NCBI GenBank assembly: GCA_034440615.1
Contig: JAOTOM010004682.1
Span: 208,501-272,500 of the forward strand
Reading direction: 5' to 3'
Source of the DNA: Ashinkailepas kermadecensis
Taxonomy: Eukaryota; Arthropoda; Thecostraca; Neolepadidae
DNA length: 64,000 bases
Each line of letters begins with the position of its first letter. The stretch's first letter is position 1. The translations under genes and the position numbers were made by a program. Positions 11,153-24,147 of the stretch are shown one piece after another. The notes below the pieces were generated by a model. That model did no database searches, had not been told where the DNA came from, and worked only from the letters and a program-made list of their open reading frames with translations.

Positions 11153-13761
11153 CTTGTGGAACACATATATGTTACGCTTATGGATATAAAACAAGTATAT
11201 AAACATATTGGAGATTTCTACAACACAGAATTGCAAACGTTTTTATGTCACCCGTCCACGTTTCGTTGTTCGATCCCCGTGGTTGTCCAATGGGACTAAA
11301 CATACGCGATATCCGCCAGTTGTGAAAAATACTAAATCATAAAAAGTCACGCAGAAATAATGCCTATCAGTATATTTCAAAATAAACGCAGTTTTGTGTT
11401 TCGCAGCCAAATCATATCCGTTGTGTTTCTTTGGTGAACTTTTCCAATTTGGACTAGGGCTTACAGACTGTCACGAGGCCACGAGGTCATGGCGGCACGA
11501 GGTCAAACGTGATAAATGTTGATATTACACGAATATGTTTTCTTTAATCATAAGTCTTCCAAATCATGCATAACATGTCCTAATTTCTCTTCAATATCTA
11601 TGTGATATCCATCGCCAAAGATAACCCTGTTGTATGACCTCAAAATAATTTGGGAGGCTATAACTCCGAAACCGTTAGTCGGATCGGGCTGATACGTGTT
11701 CAGGCGTGTCCAGAGCATAAGACGACCTTGTCCACAAATTTTAGTCCAGATACAAAATTCGTTGGTGTAAAATTTGAAAATGATTGGTCGATCTGTTGTG
11801 GGACGCACCACCTGTCCCAGGGTGCCTCATTCGGTACTTTGTCTTTGAGCACCCGGAATGGAGCACTGCCTTTCATTTCAGAAATGATGTGGCATGTCGT
11901 GTGCAATTAGTACCCCCTGTATCTGAACACAAACCTATCAACAATTAAGTTAAGATGACGTGGCATGCCAGGATGTTTTTCCCTCGCAACCGGATAAGTA
12001 CATTATCTCATTAATCTGGTATGTATTTTTGTAGGCATTCTTAGTATTTCAATTAAATACATCCTATCACAATGACAAAGTATGGCCTACTTGAGGTTAC
12101 GCAGCGGACATTCAGGCCTGTATAGTAATTATTTGTGGATTGACTTGTCATTATAAGTTGGTGAAATTGTATCGGATGACAAGCAACCGTGTCAATCGGT
12201 AGTAGCAGTATTTGTGATCGAGATTTGGATCGCATCATGATATAATCTGACATTACATCTGTAAACAGACATACTCATATATGACCTTTGATGACCTCAG
12301 ATGCAAAGATGTCATTCGTAACCGACAAATCGAATTTATAACGACATGCGTGCATTTTGCAGTTACAAACGGTCATAATGTTTCAATAAGATTATTCATA
12401 CTGATATGACACAGAATGACCTAGTCGACGTCACATGGTAGCAAAATCACCTCTGGTACACCAAATGCCCCTGTATTCATCTGTGCGTACAAAGTGGTCA
12501 TACTGTATGTCACAACAACAGGCAACCGTTTAGACGCTAAAAACAGCACCTTCGAACAAGCTTATGACGCCATAAGGACATGACCTAAGCTGAATGGGCG
12601 GTCGTTATTTCCGAAAGATACCCAAGGCTTTCGTTTGAAGATACTGAAAGTATCAAGCGGCTTCCCCAATGGATTTGGCTTTCATCGCAGAAACATCGAA
12701 GGGTGAAATCCGCGGTGACTCGCTGGTTAAGCATTGATTGTTAGTTGCATTCACCACAGCATTTCTGCCAGAGTTTCGCATAAGGTGTTCAATGAGAAGA
12801 TCTTGTGTTTTCATTATCGATGCCGAGGCTCCTAGAGGTGGCGCTACGTAACCCATCACGATACACGTAACCTACACGTCTCAAAGTTACACTAGATGTG
12901 GGAGATGCCAATTATTTTGGGACGGAAGCCGGTGCCTGGCCAATGCCTTTTGACTGGGTCCCAATGGAGCACCGCTAAGATGCTCTGAAGCATGGAAACA
13001 AATTACGACATTGCATGCAATCTGATCGATGAGCTTGCAAGGGTTCAATTGGAAGCCCAGAGTATATCCAAAGACTAGCCAACAAGCCCGTCATGCCTGC
13101 TTGAACAGGTGTGTTCTCCTTGTGTCACCTCCAGAGTCCACAACACCACATCGCTTTCTACAGAGAACGCCATGGCGTCTAACACTGCCTACAGCACGGA
13201 AGAGATACAGCACGCATGTGACCTTCGCCAGACCAGACCACTTGGTGACCTACACGGGCACTATGTCCAACCACAAACCGCACATTTGCACTCTTAGTGG
13301 GATTAGGTGCTACTAAGTGGAATTGGTGAAGCCGCCAAACAAGTTCACTGTGTTTTTAAGATGCGCATTCACAAAGATTATATGTTGCATCCTATACCGA
13401 GTAATAGCCCGGCCATGTCACCTGCCTTGATGAAAATCACAAACGATTCGTTAGTGACATGTCCAATTAGAAGGAAATAGCGATGGGTTTCCAAGCCACG
13501 TTGCATTGGCAACGCAATGTCATATTTCATTGCATGTAAATTCCTCACCTCAGCACACAAATCTTTTAACGCAAGGCAATCTACTTGTCGCAACTTGCAA
13601 GGGAAAGAAAAAGTACGGCAGCATCATAGCCAGCTATTGCAGGTCGAAGTCAAGGGTGACCGATGTAGTATTTCAGAGTAGCTGGAAGGTTCCTAGAGGA
13701 ACCATGTGCACCCATACGCCAACGTGACTTAATGAAGCAATGAGCATGTATTACAAGTTAC

Positions 13762-13869
13762 CTTTGAGGCAGACTTTGAGTGTGCAGCCGACTATCGCGG
13801 TGGGGCCACACGAGCAGGAGTTGCAGTATTCTGGATCCAGAAACACGGAACCAGGCAGGCAATTGGCAT
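13762..13869 (-). CDS. Exon B, unit R1 (pacifastin domain)
   Basis: A 108-bp phase 1-1 exon between a CCGTCCGGCAG acceptor and the donor AAAG|GTAACT. The product is ANCLPGSVFLDPEYC, NSCSC, GPTAIVGC, TLKVC, LK. This matches the pacifastin pattern C-x(9-12)-C-N-x-C-x-C-x-G-x-C-T-x3-C with all six cysteines. Known: the residue after the CT pair is P1 in characterised family members, so Leu predicts chymotrypsin-like targets. It follows exon A at 14.22 kb after a 354-nt intron. The next intron leads into the rearranged left region, so this is the last exon B of the array. Confidence 0.85.
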
Positions 13870-14223
13870 CTGCCGGACGGAGTGGATGCTAAACAGAGCT
13901 CGGAACACCAATGACATTGCCTCCATCGGGCCACTGCTATGCACGGTGACACGAGGACGTTTGCTAGAGTACGTTTAACAGGGAGGAACTGTGTGTGGCA
14001 TCAAGCGCAACCAGAAGCAAAAGTCTGCACTTGAATAGACAGTTGACTTGGTATCGAAACGCCGAATACGAACTCTCCTTATCCGTAATTGATATCAAGT
14101 CCAACATTTCAACATTGAAACAATTTCGCCTTGACACTCCAAAGTTTCTGCTGCAATTACAACTTTTCCTGCTGTACCAAAAAGTCACCTTCACAACGTC
14201 AGGAGGCATCCCCGGAGACTCAC

Positions 14224-14433
14224 CTGGATCTTGCAACTTAACGATGCCGTCGTGGCAGATGACACGAATATGCGGCAAGCGTGGCAGGTCCGAGGGCTTG
14301 GAGCAGGGAACGGGCTTCTTGGGTGTTTGTCCGGGCTTGCACGGCTTGCGGGTGCAGCCGTACACACCGTTCTGACACTCACACGTGTTGCCACACTCAT
14401 CTATGTAGGCCTGGCCGTACTGACATTGAGGCT
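14224..14433 (-). CDS. Exon A, unit R2 (extended pacifastin-like domain)
   Basis: A 210-bp phase 1-1 exon. The acceptor is TTATGTTTCAG and the donor is CCAG|GTGAGT. The product starts EPQCQYGQAYIDECGNTCEC, continues QNGVYGCTRKPCKPG and ends with a tail holding two more cysteines (PVPC and RVICHDGIVKLQDP). Compared with canonical pacifastin it has one extra residue between the second and third cysteine (C-GNT-C) and cysteines 7 and 8. Predicted P1 is Arg, suggesting trypsin-like targets. The open frame runs on through both flanking introns (13,964-14,590), so a naive prediction would be a 208-aa single exon. Splice sites conserved at identical positions in sister units favour the 70-aa exon. 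Confidence 0.85.
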
Positions 14434-17400
14434 CTGAAACATAAGATCGTGTCGGGGGTGGTAATACACCGGGCAAACCTAAGATTAGGCGCACAGGTAT
14501 GACAATGCTGAAGCTGCTGCATGGCATACTACTGTCCGTAGGTTGGTCTGACGAACCCGGATTTATCACCCTGAACTGGCGTTGACACAACTAACGCGAA
14601 AGACTAAGCAGGTACGATGAATTTGGTGCATCTTTAGCTGGACCTCATTTTCGATGTTGTTCAACCTTTTTTGACGTTAACGTTTGGATGTCAAGCCCTC
14701 CTGGACGTGAAAAAAGCAAACGGAAAAAGTCAAATGCCATTCATAATATATTGTAAATGACATATGACTCTGCCTTCACCGTTTATAGCTAAGCCGTTTA
14801 TAATCTTTTATTACCAAATTAGATGCCCTTCTAGTAGTTGCTGTCATCAGGAATCATAGAAAACGACCTGAAAACGTCCTATTTGACCCACCGCACAAAC
14901 ATACCATGTGTAAGATTTCCGATTTTCTTAGGAATCAACCAGAACATTTCAACGATTCCTAAAGTGCCCACGGACCCAGATTCCATTTTCAACCCCAAAA
15001 CTCGGTTTCGGCGAACTTCCAAATCCACGCCGTTTGAACCGATTTGGTTAACAAAGGCAAATCGACGCTGTTTGAGAGGATTTATTTCCCTTAACATGTG
15101 TACCACTGTGCAGTACAGTGTCCCATGCGCAATGTCCACATGCGTAGTGTCCCGAAACCGTAAATAATGAAGTCACATGAAGGTAGGGAAAACGATATTT
15201 CCGGGCACAGCCTACATGTACTGCCAGAGCAGAGAGTGGCTTTCAATAGGTGTTCGACTGTACGTCCATGTAAACGATGCTCTGCCGGCGGAACGATACT
15301 ATAACTGTACTTCTTGTTGTGATGTTAGCATGGTCGAGTAAGGTCAGACCGCATCTTTCTCATTTTGTTTGGCATTCGACACGTGGTGTAAGTAACCACC
15401 AGATGTTCTGAAGTAAAATTACGCTATAACAAGGAAATCAGCTTCGACACCATGGTGACTACAACATGTTCAACCCATGGTAAGAAAGCTAAAATAGCTG
15501 CATTGTAGAGCTACAAATGTGTATGTTGCAAAAAGAAGTTATCATGGAACGTTTACTTCGTTATTCTACCCCGTCGTTGTTCTTTTGTGCACTGCTTAGT
15601 GCAGTGCATTAATGTGCAAAAATATGCAATATGCAGGGAGTTTCCAACACGTGAACAATGAAACCAAAGTAAGCTAGTGAAACTGTTCATGTTTTCGGGG
15701 ATACGCTATGCATACCGTGACAAAAACGCTGTGTTTGCATTACAATAGGATTTCCACTGCACGTCAAAGTATAGGATGCCTACAGTTAGACTGAAGGCAT
15801 AATTGTACTTGTTGTGAGGGTTCAGCAAGGTTGAACATGGTCAGATGTTTTGTTCACCAGACCACAAGATATTAAGGAGTAGAATTACATCGTCACACGT
15901 AGATAAGCTTACGGATGACCTATTGGTAATGGGCGACCTTGAACTTTGTGAACTTGATTAGGGCAAACTATAAGACTTGCGTGAATTGATGCAAGTCTTA
16001 TAGCTTGTGGAACACATATATGTTACGCTTATGGATATAAAACAAGTATATAAACATATTGGAGATTTCTACAAAAAAAATTGCAAACGTTTTTATATCA
16101 CCCGTCCACATTTCGTTGTTCGATCCCCGTGGTTGTCCAATGGGACAAAACATACGCGACATCAGCCAGTTGTGAAAAATACTAAATCATAAAAAGTCAC
16201 GCAGAAATAATGCCTATCAGTACATTTCAAAATAAACGCAGTTTTGTGTTTCGCAGCCAAATCATATCCGTTGTGTTTCTTTGGTGAACTTTTCCAATTT
16301 GGACTAGGGCTTACAGACTGTCACGAGGCCACGAGGTCATGGCGGCACGAGGTCAAACGTGATAAATGTTGATATTACACGAATATGTTTTCTTTAATCA
16401 TAAGTCTTCTAAATCATGCATAACATGTCCTAATTTCTCTTCATTATCTATGTGATATCCATCGCCAAATATAACCTTGTTGTATGACCTCGAAATAATT
16501 TGGGAGGCTATAACTCCGAAACCGTTAGTCGGATCGGGCTAATACGTGTTCAGGCGTGTCCAGAGCATAAGACGACCCTGTCCACAAATTTTAGTCCAGA
16601 TACAAAATTCGTTGGTGTAAAATTTGAAAATGTTGTGGTCGATCTGTTGTGGAACGCACCAGCTGTCCCAGGGTGCCTCATTCGGTACTTTGTCTTTGAG
16701 CACCCGGAATGGAGCACTGCCTTTCATATCAGACATGATGTGGCATGTCGTGTGCAATTAGTACCCCCTGTATCTGAACACAAACCTATCAACAATTAAG
16801 TTAAGATGACGTGGCATGCCAGGATGTTTTTCCCTCGCAACCGGATAAGTACATTATCTCATTAAACTGGTATGTATTTTTGGTTGTAGGCGTTCTTAGT
16901 ATTTCAATTAAATACATCCTATCACAATGACAAAGTATGGCCTACTTGAGGTTACGCAGCGGACATTCAGGCCTGTATAGTAATTATTTGTGGATTGACT
17001 TGTCATTATAAGTTGGTGAAATTGTATCGGATGACAAGCAACCGTGTCAATCGGTAGTAGCAGTATTTGTGATCGAGATTTGGATCGCATCATGATATAA
17101 TCTGACATTACATCTGTAAACAGACATACTCATATATGACCTTTGATGACCTTAGATGCAAAGATGTCATTCGTAACCGACAAATCGAAGTTATAACGAC
17201 TTGCGTGCATTTTGCAGTTACCAACGGTCATAATATTTGAATAAGATTATTCATACTGATATGACACAGAATGACCTAGTTGACGTCACATGGTAGCAAA
17301 ATGACCTCTGGTACACCAAATGCCCCTGTATTCATCTGTCCGTACAAAGTGGTCATACTGCATGTCACAACAACAGGCAACCGTTTAGACGCTAAACACA

Positions 17401-18619
17401 GCACCTTCGAACAAGCTTATGACGCCATAAGGACATGACCTAAGCTGAATGGGCGGTCGTTATTTCCGAAAGATACCCATGGCTTTCGTTTGAAGATACT
17501 CAAAGTCTCAAGCGGCTTCCCCAATGGATTTGGCTTTCATCGCAGAAACATCGAAGGGTGAACCCCGCGGTGACTCGCTGGTTAAGCATTGATTGTTAGT
17601 TGCATTCACCACAGCACTTCTGCTAGAGTTTCGCACAAGGTGTTCAATGAGAAGATCTTGTGTTTTCATTATCGATGCCGAGGCTCCTAGAGGTGGCGCT
17701 ACGTAACCCATCACGATACACGTAACCTACACGTCTCAAAGTTACACTAGATGTGGGAGATGCCAATTATTTTGGGACGGAAGCCGGTGCCTGGCCAATG
17801 CCTTTTGACTGGGTCCCAATGGAGCACCGGTAAGATGCTCTGAGGCATGGAAACAAATTACGACATTGCATGCAATCCGATCGATGAGCTTGCAAGGGTT
17901 CAATTGGAAGCCCAGAGTATATCCAAAGACTAGTCAACAAGCCCGTCATGCCTGCTTGAACAGGTGTGTTCTCCTTGTGTCACCTCCAGAGTCCACAACA
18001 CCACATCGCTTTCTACAGAGAACGCCATGGCGCCTAACACTGCCTGCAGCACGGAAGAGATACAGCACGCATGTGACCTTCGCCAGACCAGACCACTTGA
18101 TGGGGAGCTACACGGGCACTATGTCCAACCACAAACCGCACGTTTGCACTCTTAGTGGGATTAGGTGCTACTAAGTGGAATTGGTGAAGCCGCCAAACAG
18201 GTTCACTGTGTTTTTAAGATGCGCGATCACAGATGTTATACGTTGCATCCTGTACCGAGTAATAGCCAGGGCATGTCACCTGCCTTGATGGAAATCACAA
18301 ACGATTCGTTAGTGACATGTCCAATTAGAAGGAAATAGCGATGGGTTTCCAAGCCACGTTGCATTGGCAACGCAATATCATATTTCATTGCATGTAAATT
18401 CCTCACCTCAGCACACAAATCTTTTAACGCAAGGCAATCTACTTGTCGCAACTTGCAAGGGAAAGAAAAAGTACGGCAGCATCATAGCCAGCTATTGCAG
18501 GTCGAAGTCAAGGGTGACCGATGTAGTATTTCAGAGTAGCTGGAAGGTTCCTAGAGGAACCATGTGCACCCATACGCCAACGTGACTTAATGAAGCAATG
18601 AGCATGTATTACAAGTTAC

Positions 18620-18727
18620 CTTTGAGGCAGACTTTGAGTGTGCAGCCGACTATCGCGGTGGGGCCACACGAGCAGGAGTTGCAGTATTCTGGATCCAGAA
18701 ACACGGAACCAGGCAGGCAATTGGCAT
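18620..18727 (-). CDS. Exon B, unit R2 (pacifastin domain)
   Basis: Its translation is identical to that of the R1 exon B, including the CLPGSVFLDPEYCNSCSC core and P1 Leu in CTLKVC. Acceptor GGCAG and donor AAAG|GTAACT are intact. It is paired with the exon A at 19.08 kb. Confidence 0.85.
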
Positions 18728-19082
18728 CTGCCGGACGGAGTGGATGCTAAACAGAGCTCGGAACACCAATGACATTGCCTCCATCGGGCCACTGCTATGT
18801 ACGGTGACACGAGGACGTTTGCTAGAGTACGTTTAACAGGGAGGAACTGTGTGTGGCATCAAGCGCAACCAGAAGCAAAAGTCTGCACTTGAATAGACAG
18901 TTGACTTGGTATCGAAACGCCGAATACGAACTCTCCTTATCCGTAATTGATATCCAAGTCCAACATTTCAACATTGAAACAATTTCGCCTTGACACTCCA
19001 AAGTTTCTGCTGCAATTACAACTTTTCCTGCTGTACCAAAAAGTCACCTTCACAACGTCAGGAGGCATCCCCGGAGACTCAC

Positions 19083-19292
19083 CTGGATCTTGCAACTTAA
19101 CGATGCCGTCGTGGCAGATGACACGAATATGCGGCAAGCGTGGCAGGTCCGAGGGCTTGGAGCAGGGAACGGGCTTCTTGGGTGTTTGTCCGGGCTTGCA
19201 CGGCTTGCGGGTGCAGCCGTACACACCGTTCTGACACTCACACGTGTTGCCACACTCATCTCTGTAGGCCTGGCCGTACTGACATTGAGGCT
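19083..19292 (-). CDS. Exon A, unit R3
   Basis: Differs from the R2 exon by one visible replacement: Ile to Arg in AYRDECGNTC, from ATC to CTC on the plus strand. All eight cysteines, P1 Arg (CTRKPC) and both splice sites are kept. The upstream frame is open in this copy too, back to 19,449. Confidence 0.85.
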
Positions 19293-22200
19293 CTGAAACA
19301 TAAGATCGTGTCGGGGGTGGTAATACACCGGGCAAACCTAAGATTAGGCGCACAGGTATGACAATGCTGAAGCTGCTGCATGGCATACTACTGTCCGTAG
19401 GTTGGTCTGACGAACCCGGATTTATCACCCTGAACTGGCGTTGACACAACTAACGCGAAAGACTAAGCAGGTACGATGAATTTGGTGCATCTTTAGCTGG
19501 ACCTCATTTTCGGTGTTGTTGAACCTTTGTTGACGTTAACGTTTGTATGTCAAGCCCTCCTGGACGTGAAAAAAGCAAACCGGAACAGTCAAATGCCATT
19601 CATAATATATTGTAAATGACATATGACTCTGGCTTCACCGTTTATAGCTAAGCCGTTTATAATCTTTTATTACCAAATTAGATGCCCCTCTATTGGTTGC
19701 AGTCATCAGGAATCATATACAACGACCTGAAAACGTCCTATTTGACCCACCGCACAAACATACTAGATGTAAGATTTTCCATTTTCTTAGGAGTCAACCA
19801 GAACATTTCAACGATTCCTAAAGTGCCCACGGCCCCAGATTCCATGTTCACCCCCAAAAACTCGGTTTCGGCGAACTTCCAAATCCACGCCGTTTGAACC
19901 CATTTGGTTAACAAAGGCAAATCGACGCTGTTTGAGAGGATTTATTTCCCTTAACATGTGTACCACTGTGCAGTTCAGTGTCGCATGCGCAATGTCCACA
20001 TGCGTAGTGTCCCGAGAACGTAAATAATGAAGTCACATGAAGGTAGGGAAAACGATATTTCCGGGCACAGCCTACATGCACTGCCAGAGCAGAGCGTGGC
20101 TTTCAATAGGTGTTCGACTGTACGTCCATGTAAACGATGCTCTGCCGGCGGAACGATACTATAATTGCACTTCTTGTTGTGATGTTAGCATGGTCGAATA
20201 AGGTCAGACCGCATCTTTCTCCTTTTGTTGGCATTCGGCACGTGGTATAAGTAACCACCAGCCGTTCTGAAGTAAAATTTCGCTATAACACGGAAATTAG
20301 CTTCGACACCATGGTGACTACAACATGTTCAACCCATGTTAAGAAGGGTAAAATAGCTGTATTGTAGAGCTACAGATGTTTATGTTGGAAAAAGAAGTTA
20401 TCATCTGACGTTTACTTGGTTAGGCTACCCCGTCGTTATTCTTTTGTGCACCGCTTAGTGCAATGCATTAATGTGCAAAAATATGCAATATGCAGGGAGT
20501 GTCCAACACGTGAACAATGAAACCAAAGTAAGCTAGTCAAACTGTTCATGTTTTCGGGAATACGCTATGCATACCGTGACAAAAGCGCTGTGTTTGCATT
20601 ACAATAGGATTTCCACTGCACGTCGAAGTATAGGATGCCTACAGTTAGACTGAAGGCATAATTGTACTTGTTGTGAGGGTTCAGCAAGGTTGAACATGGT
20701 CAGATGTTTTGTTCAACAGACCACAAGATATTAAGGAGTAGAATTACATCTTCACACGTAGATAAGCTTACGGATGACCTATTGGTAATGGGCGACCTTG
20801 AACTTTATGAACTTGATTAGGGCAAACTATAAGACTTGCGTGAATTGATGCAAGTCTTATAGCTTGTGGAACACATATATGTTACTCTTATGGATATAAA
20901 ACCAGTATATAAACATAATGGAGATTTCTACAAAGAAAAATTGCAAACGTTTTTATATCGCCCGTCCACATTTCGTTGTTCGATCCCCGTGGTTGTCCAA
21001 TGGGACAAAACATACGCGAAGTCCGCCAGTTGTGAAAAATACTAAATCATAAGAAGTCACGCAGAAATAATGCCTATCAGTATATTTCAAAATATACGCA
21101 GTTTTGTGTGTGGCAGCCAAATCATATCCGTTGTGTTTCTTTGGTCAACTTTTCCAATTTGGACTAGGGCTTACAGACTGTCACGAGGCCACGAGGTCAT
21201 GGCGGCACGAGGTCAAACGTGATAAATGTTTATATTACACGAATATGTTTTCTTTAATCATAAGTCCTCTAAATCATGCATAACATGTCCTAATTTCTCT
21301 TCATTATATATGTGATATCCATCGCCAAATATAACCTTGTTGTATGACCTCGAAATAATTTGGGAGGCTATAACTCCGAAACCGTTAGTCGGATCGGGCT
21401 AATACGAGTTCAGGCGCGTCCAGAGCATAAGACGACCCTGTCCACAAATTTTAGTCCAGATACAAAATTCGTTGGTGTAAAATTTGAACATGATTGGTCG
21501 ATCTGTTGTGGAACGCACCAGCTGTCCCAGGGTGCCTCATTCGGTACTTTGTCTTTGAGCACCCGGAATGGAGCACTGCCTTTCATATCAGACATGATGT
21601 GGCATGTCGTGTGCAATTAGTACCCCCTGTATCTGAACACAAACCTATGAACAATTAAGTTAAGATGACGTGGCATGCCAGGATGTTTTTCCCTCGCAAC
21701 CGGATAAGTACATTATCTCATTAAACTGGTATGTATTTTTGGTTGTAGTCGTACTTAGTATTTCAATTAAATACATCCTATCACAATGACAAAGTATGGC
21801 CTACTTGATGTTACGCAGCGGACATTCAGGCCTGTATAGTAATTATTTGTGGATTGACTTGTCATTATAAGTTGGTGAAATTATATCGGATGACAAGCAA
21901 CTGTGTCAATCGGTAGTAGCAGTATTTGTGATCAAAATTTGGATCGCATCATGATGTAATCTGACATTACATCTGTAAACAGACAAACTCATATATGACC
22001 TTTGATGACCTTAGATGCAAAGATGTCATTCGTAACCGACAAATCGAATTTATAACGACTTGCGTGCATTTCGCAGTTACCAACGGTCACAATATTTGAA
22101 TAAGATTATTCATACTGATATGACACAGAATGACCTAGTTGACGTCACATGGTAGCAAAATGACCTCTGGTACACCAAATGCCCCTGTATTCATCTGTCC

Positions 22201-23475
22201 GTACAAAGTGGTCATACTGCATGTCACAACAACAGGCAACCATTTAGACGCTAAAAACAGCACCTTCGAACAAGCTTATGACGCCATAAGGACATGACCT
22301 AAGCTGAATGGGCGGTCGTTATTTCCGAAAGATACCCATGGCTTTCGTTTGAAGATACTCAAAGTCTCAAGCGGCTTCCCCAATGGATTTGGCTTTCATC
22401 GCAGAAACATCGAAGGGTGAAACCCGCGGTGACTCGCTGGTTAAGCATTGATTGTTAGTTGCATTCACCACAGCACTTCTGCTAGAGTTTCGCACAAGGT
22501 GTTCAATGAGAAGATCTTGTGTTTTCATTATCGATGCCGAGGCTCCTAGAGGTGGCGCTACGTAACCCATCACAATACACGTAACCTACACGTCTCAAAG
22601 TTACACTAGATGTGGGAGATGCCAATTATTTTGGGACGGAAGCCGGTGCCTGGCCAATGCCTTTTGACTGGGTCCCAATGGAGCACCGCTAAGATGCTCT
22701 GAAGCATGGAAACAAATCACGACATTGCATGCAATCTGATCGATGAGCTTGCAAGGATTCAATTGGAAGCCCAGAGTATATCCAAAGACTAGCCAACAAG
22801 CCCGTCATGACTGCTTGAACAGGTGTGTTCTCCTTGTGTCACCTCCAGAGTCCACAACACCACATCACTTTCTACGGAGAACGCCATGGCATCTAACACT
22901 GCCTACAGCACGGAAGAGATACAGCACGCATGTGACCTTCGCCAGACCAGACCACTTGGTGACCTACACGGGCACTATGTCCAACCACAAACCGCACATT
23001 TGCACCCTTAGTGGGATTAGGTGCTACTAAGTGGAATTGGTGAAGCCGCCAAACAAGTTCAATGTGTTTTTAAGATGCGCATTCACAAAGATTATATGTT
23101 GCATCCTGTACCGAGTAATAGCCCGGCCATGTCACCTGCCTTGATGGAAATCACAAACGATTCGTTAGTGACATGTCCAATTAGAAGGAAATAGCGATGG
23201 GTTTCCAAGCCACGTTGCATTGGCAACGCAATATCATATTTCATTGCATGTAAATTCCTCACCTCAGCACACAAATCTTTTAACGCATGGCAATCTACTT
23301 GTCGCAACTTGCAAGGGAAAGAAAAAGGACGGCAGCATCCTAGCCAGCTATTGCAGGTCGAAGGCAAGGGTGACCGATGTAGTATTTCAGAGTAGCTGGA
23401 AAGTTCCTAGAGGAACCATGTGCACCCATACGCCAACGTGACTTAATGAAGCAATGAGCATGTATTACAGGTTAC

Positions 23476-23583
23476 CTTTGAGGCAGACTTTGAGTGTGCA
23501 GCCGACTATCGCGGTGGGGCCACACGAGCAGGAGTTGCAGTATTCTGGATCCAGAAACACGGAACCAGGCAGGCAACTGGCAT
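23476..23583 (-). CDS. Exon B, unit R3 (pacifastin domain)
   Basis: Six cysteines in pacifastin spacing and P1 Leu. The residue before the first cysteine is Ser (ASCLPG) where R1 and R2 have Asn. Splice sites are intact (donor AAAG|GTAACC). Confidence 0.85.
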
Positions 23584-23937
23584 CTGCCGGACGGAGTGGA
23601 TGCTAAACAGAGCTCGGAACACCACTGACATTGCCTCCATCGGGCCACTGCTATGCACGGTGAAACGAGGACGTCTGCTAGAGTACGTTTAACAGGGAGG
23701 AACTGTGTGTAGCATCAAGCGCAACCAGAAGCAAAAGTCTGCACTTGAATAGACAGTTGACTTGGTATCGAAACGCCGAATACGAACTCTCCTTATCCGT
23801 AATTGATATCCAGTCCAACATTTCAACATTGAAACAATTTCGCCTTGACACTCCAAAGTTTCTGCTGCAATTAAAACTTTTCCTGCTGTACCAAAAAGTC
23901 ACCTTCACAACGTCAGGAGGCATCCCCGGAGACTCAC

Positions 23938-24147
23938 CTGGATCTTGCAACTTAACGATGCCGTCGTGGCAGATGACGCGTATATGCGGCAAGCGTGGCA
24001 GGTCCGAGGGCTTGGAGCAGGGAACGGGCTTCTTGGGTGTTTGTCCGGGCTTGCACGGCTTGCGGGTGCAGCCGTACACACCGTTCTGACACTCACACGT
24101 GTTGCCACACTCATCTATGTAGGCCTGGCCGTACTGACATTGAGGCT
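23938..24147 (-). CDS. Exon A, unit R4
   Basis: Encodes the same 70 residues as the R2 copy, with silent changes (GACGCGTATATG for GACACGAATATG on the plus strand). P1 is Arg. The acceptor polypyrimidine tract reads GGTCTTATGTTTCAG. The silent differences against an unchanged protein hint at purifying selection, although the sample is small. Confidence 0.85.

Larger units (their letters stand above)
9608..13976 (-). repeat. Array unit R1 (about 4.37 kb, exon A deleted)
   Basis: The unit is collinear with the others but short by about 490 bp. At about 9,820-9,830 the sequence jumps from CACTATCACAACG, which normally lies just beyond the exon A donor, to CGTTTGTATGTCAAGCC, which normally lies upstream of exon A. 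The exon is gone. Exon B at the right end of the unit is intact. The hairpin at 11,117-11,152 is in the G-C form. Confidence 0.8.
13977..18834 (-). repeat. Array unit R2 (4,858 bp)
   Basis: A full-length unit: A-B pair partner exon A at its left, long intron, exon B at its right. It shares private variants with R3, such as GGGCAAACCTAAG upstream of exon A and CACGAATATGCGG within it, which point to a recent common duplication. The hairpin is at 15,968-16,003 (G-C form). Confidence 0.9.
18835..23690 (-). repeat. Array unit R3 (4,856 bp)
   Basis: Full-length unit with exon A at 19.08 kb and exon B at 23.48 kb. The intron contains the empty TTAA site (near 19,536) that corresponds to the insertion point of the element at 51 kb. 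The hairpin is at 20,827-20,862 (G-C form). Confidence 0.9.

Noticed and set aside
13964..14590. A single 208-residue uninterrupted gene instead of exon A
   Set aside because: Strong acceptor and donor sites sit at identical phase-1 positions in sister units, and cysteine conservation stops at those borders.
16088..16145. GTTCGATCC B-box-like motif in every unit, suggesting a tRNA or tRNA-derived SINE
   Set aside because: No A box, acceptor stem or cloverleaf could be built around it on either strand.
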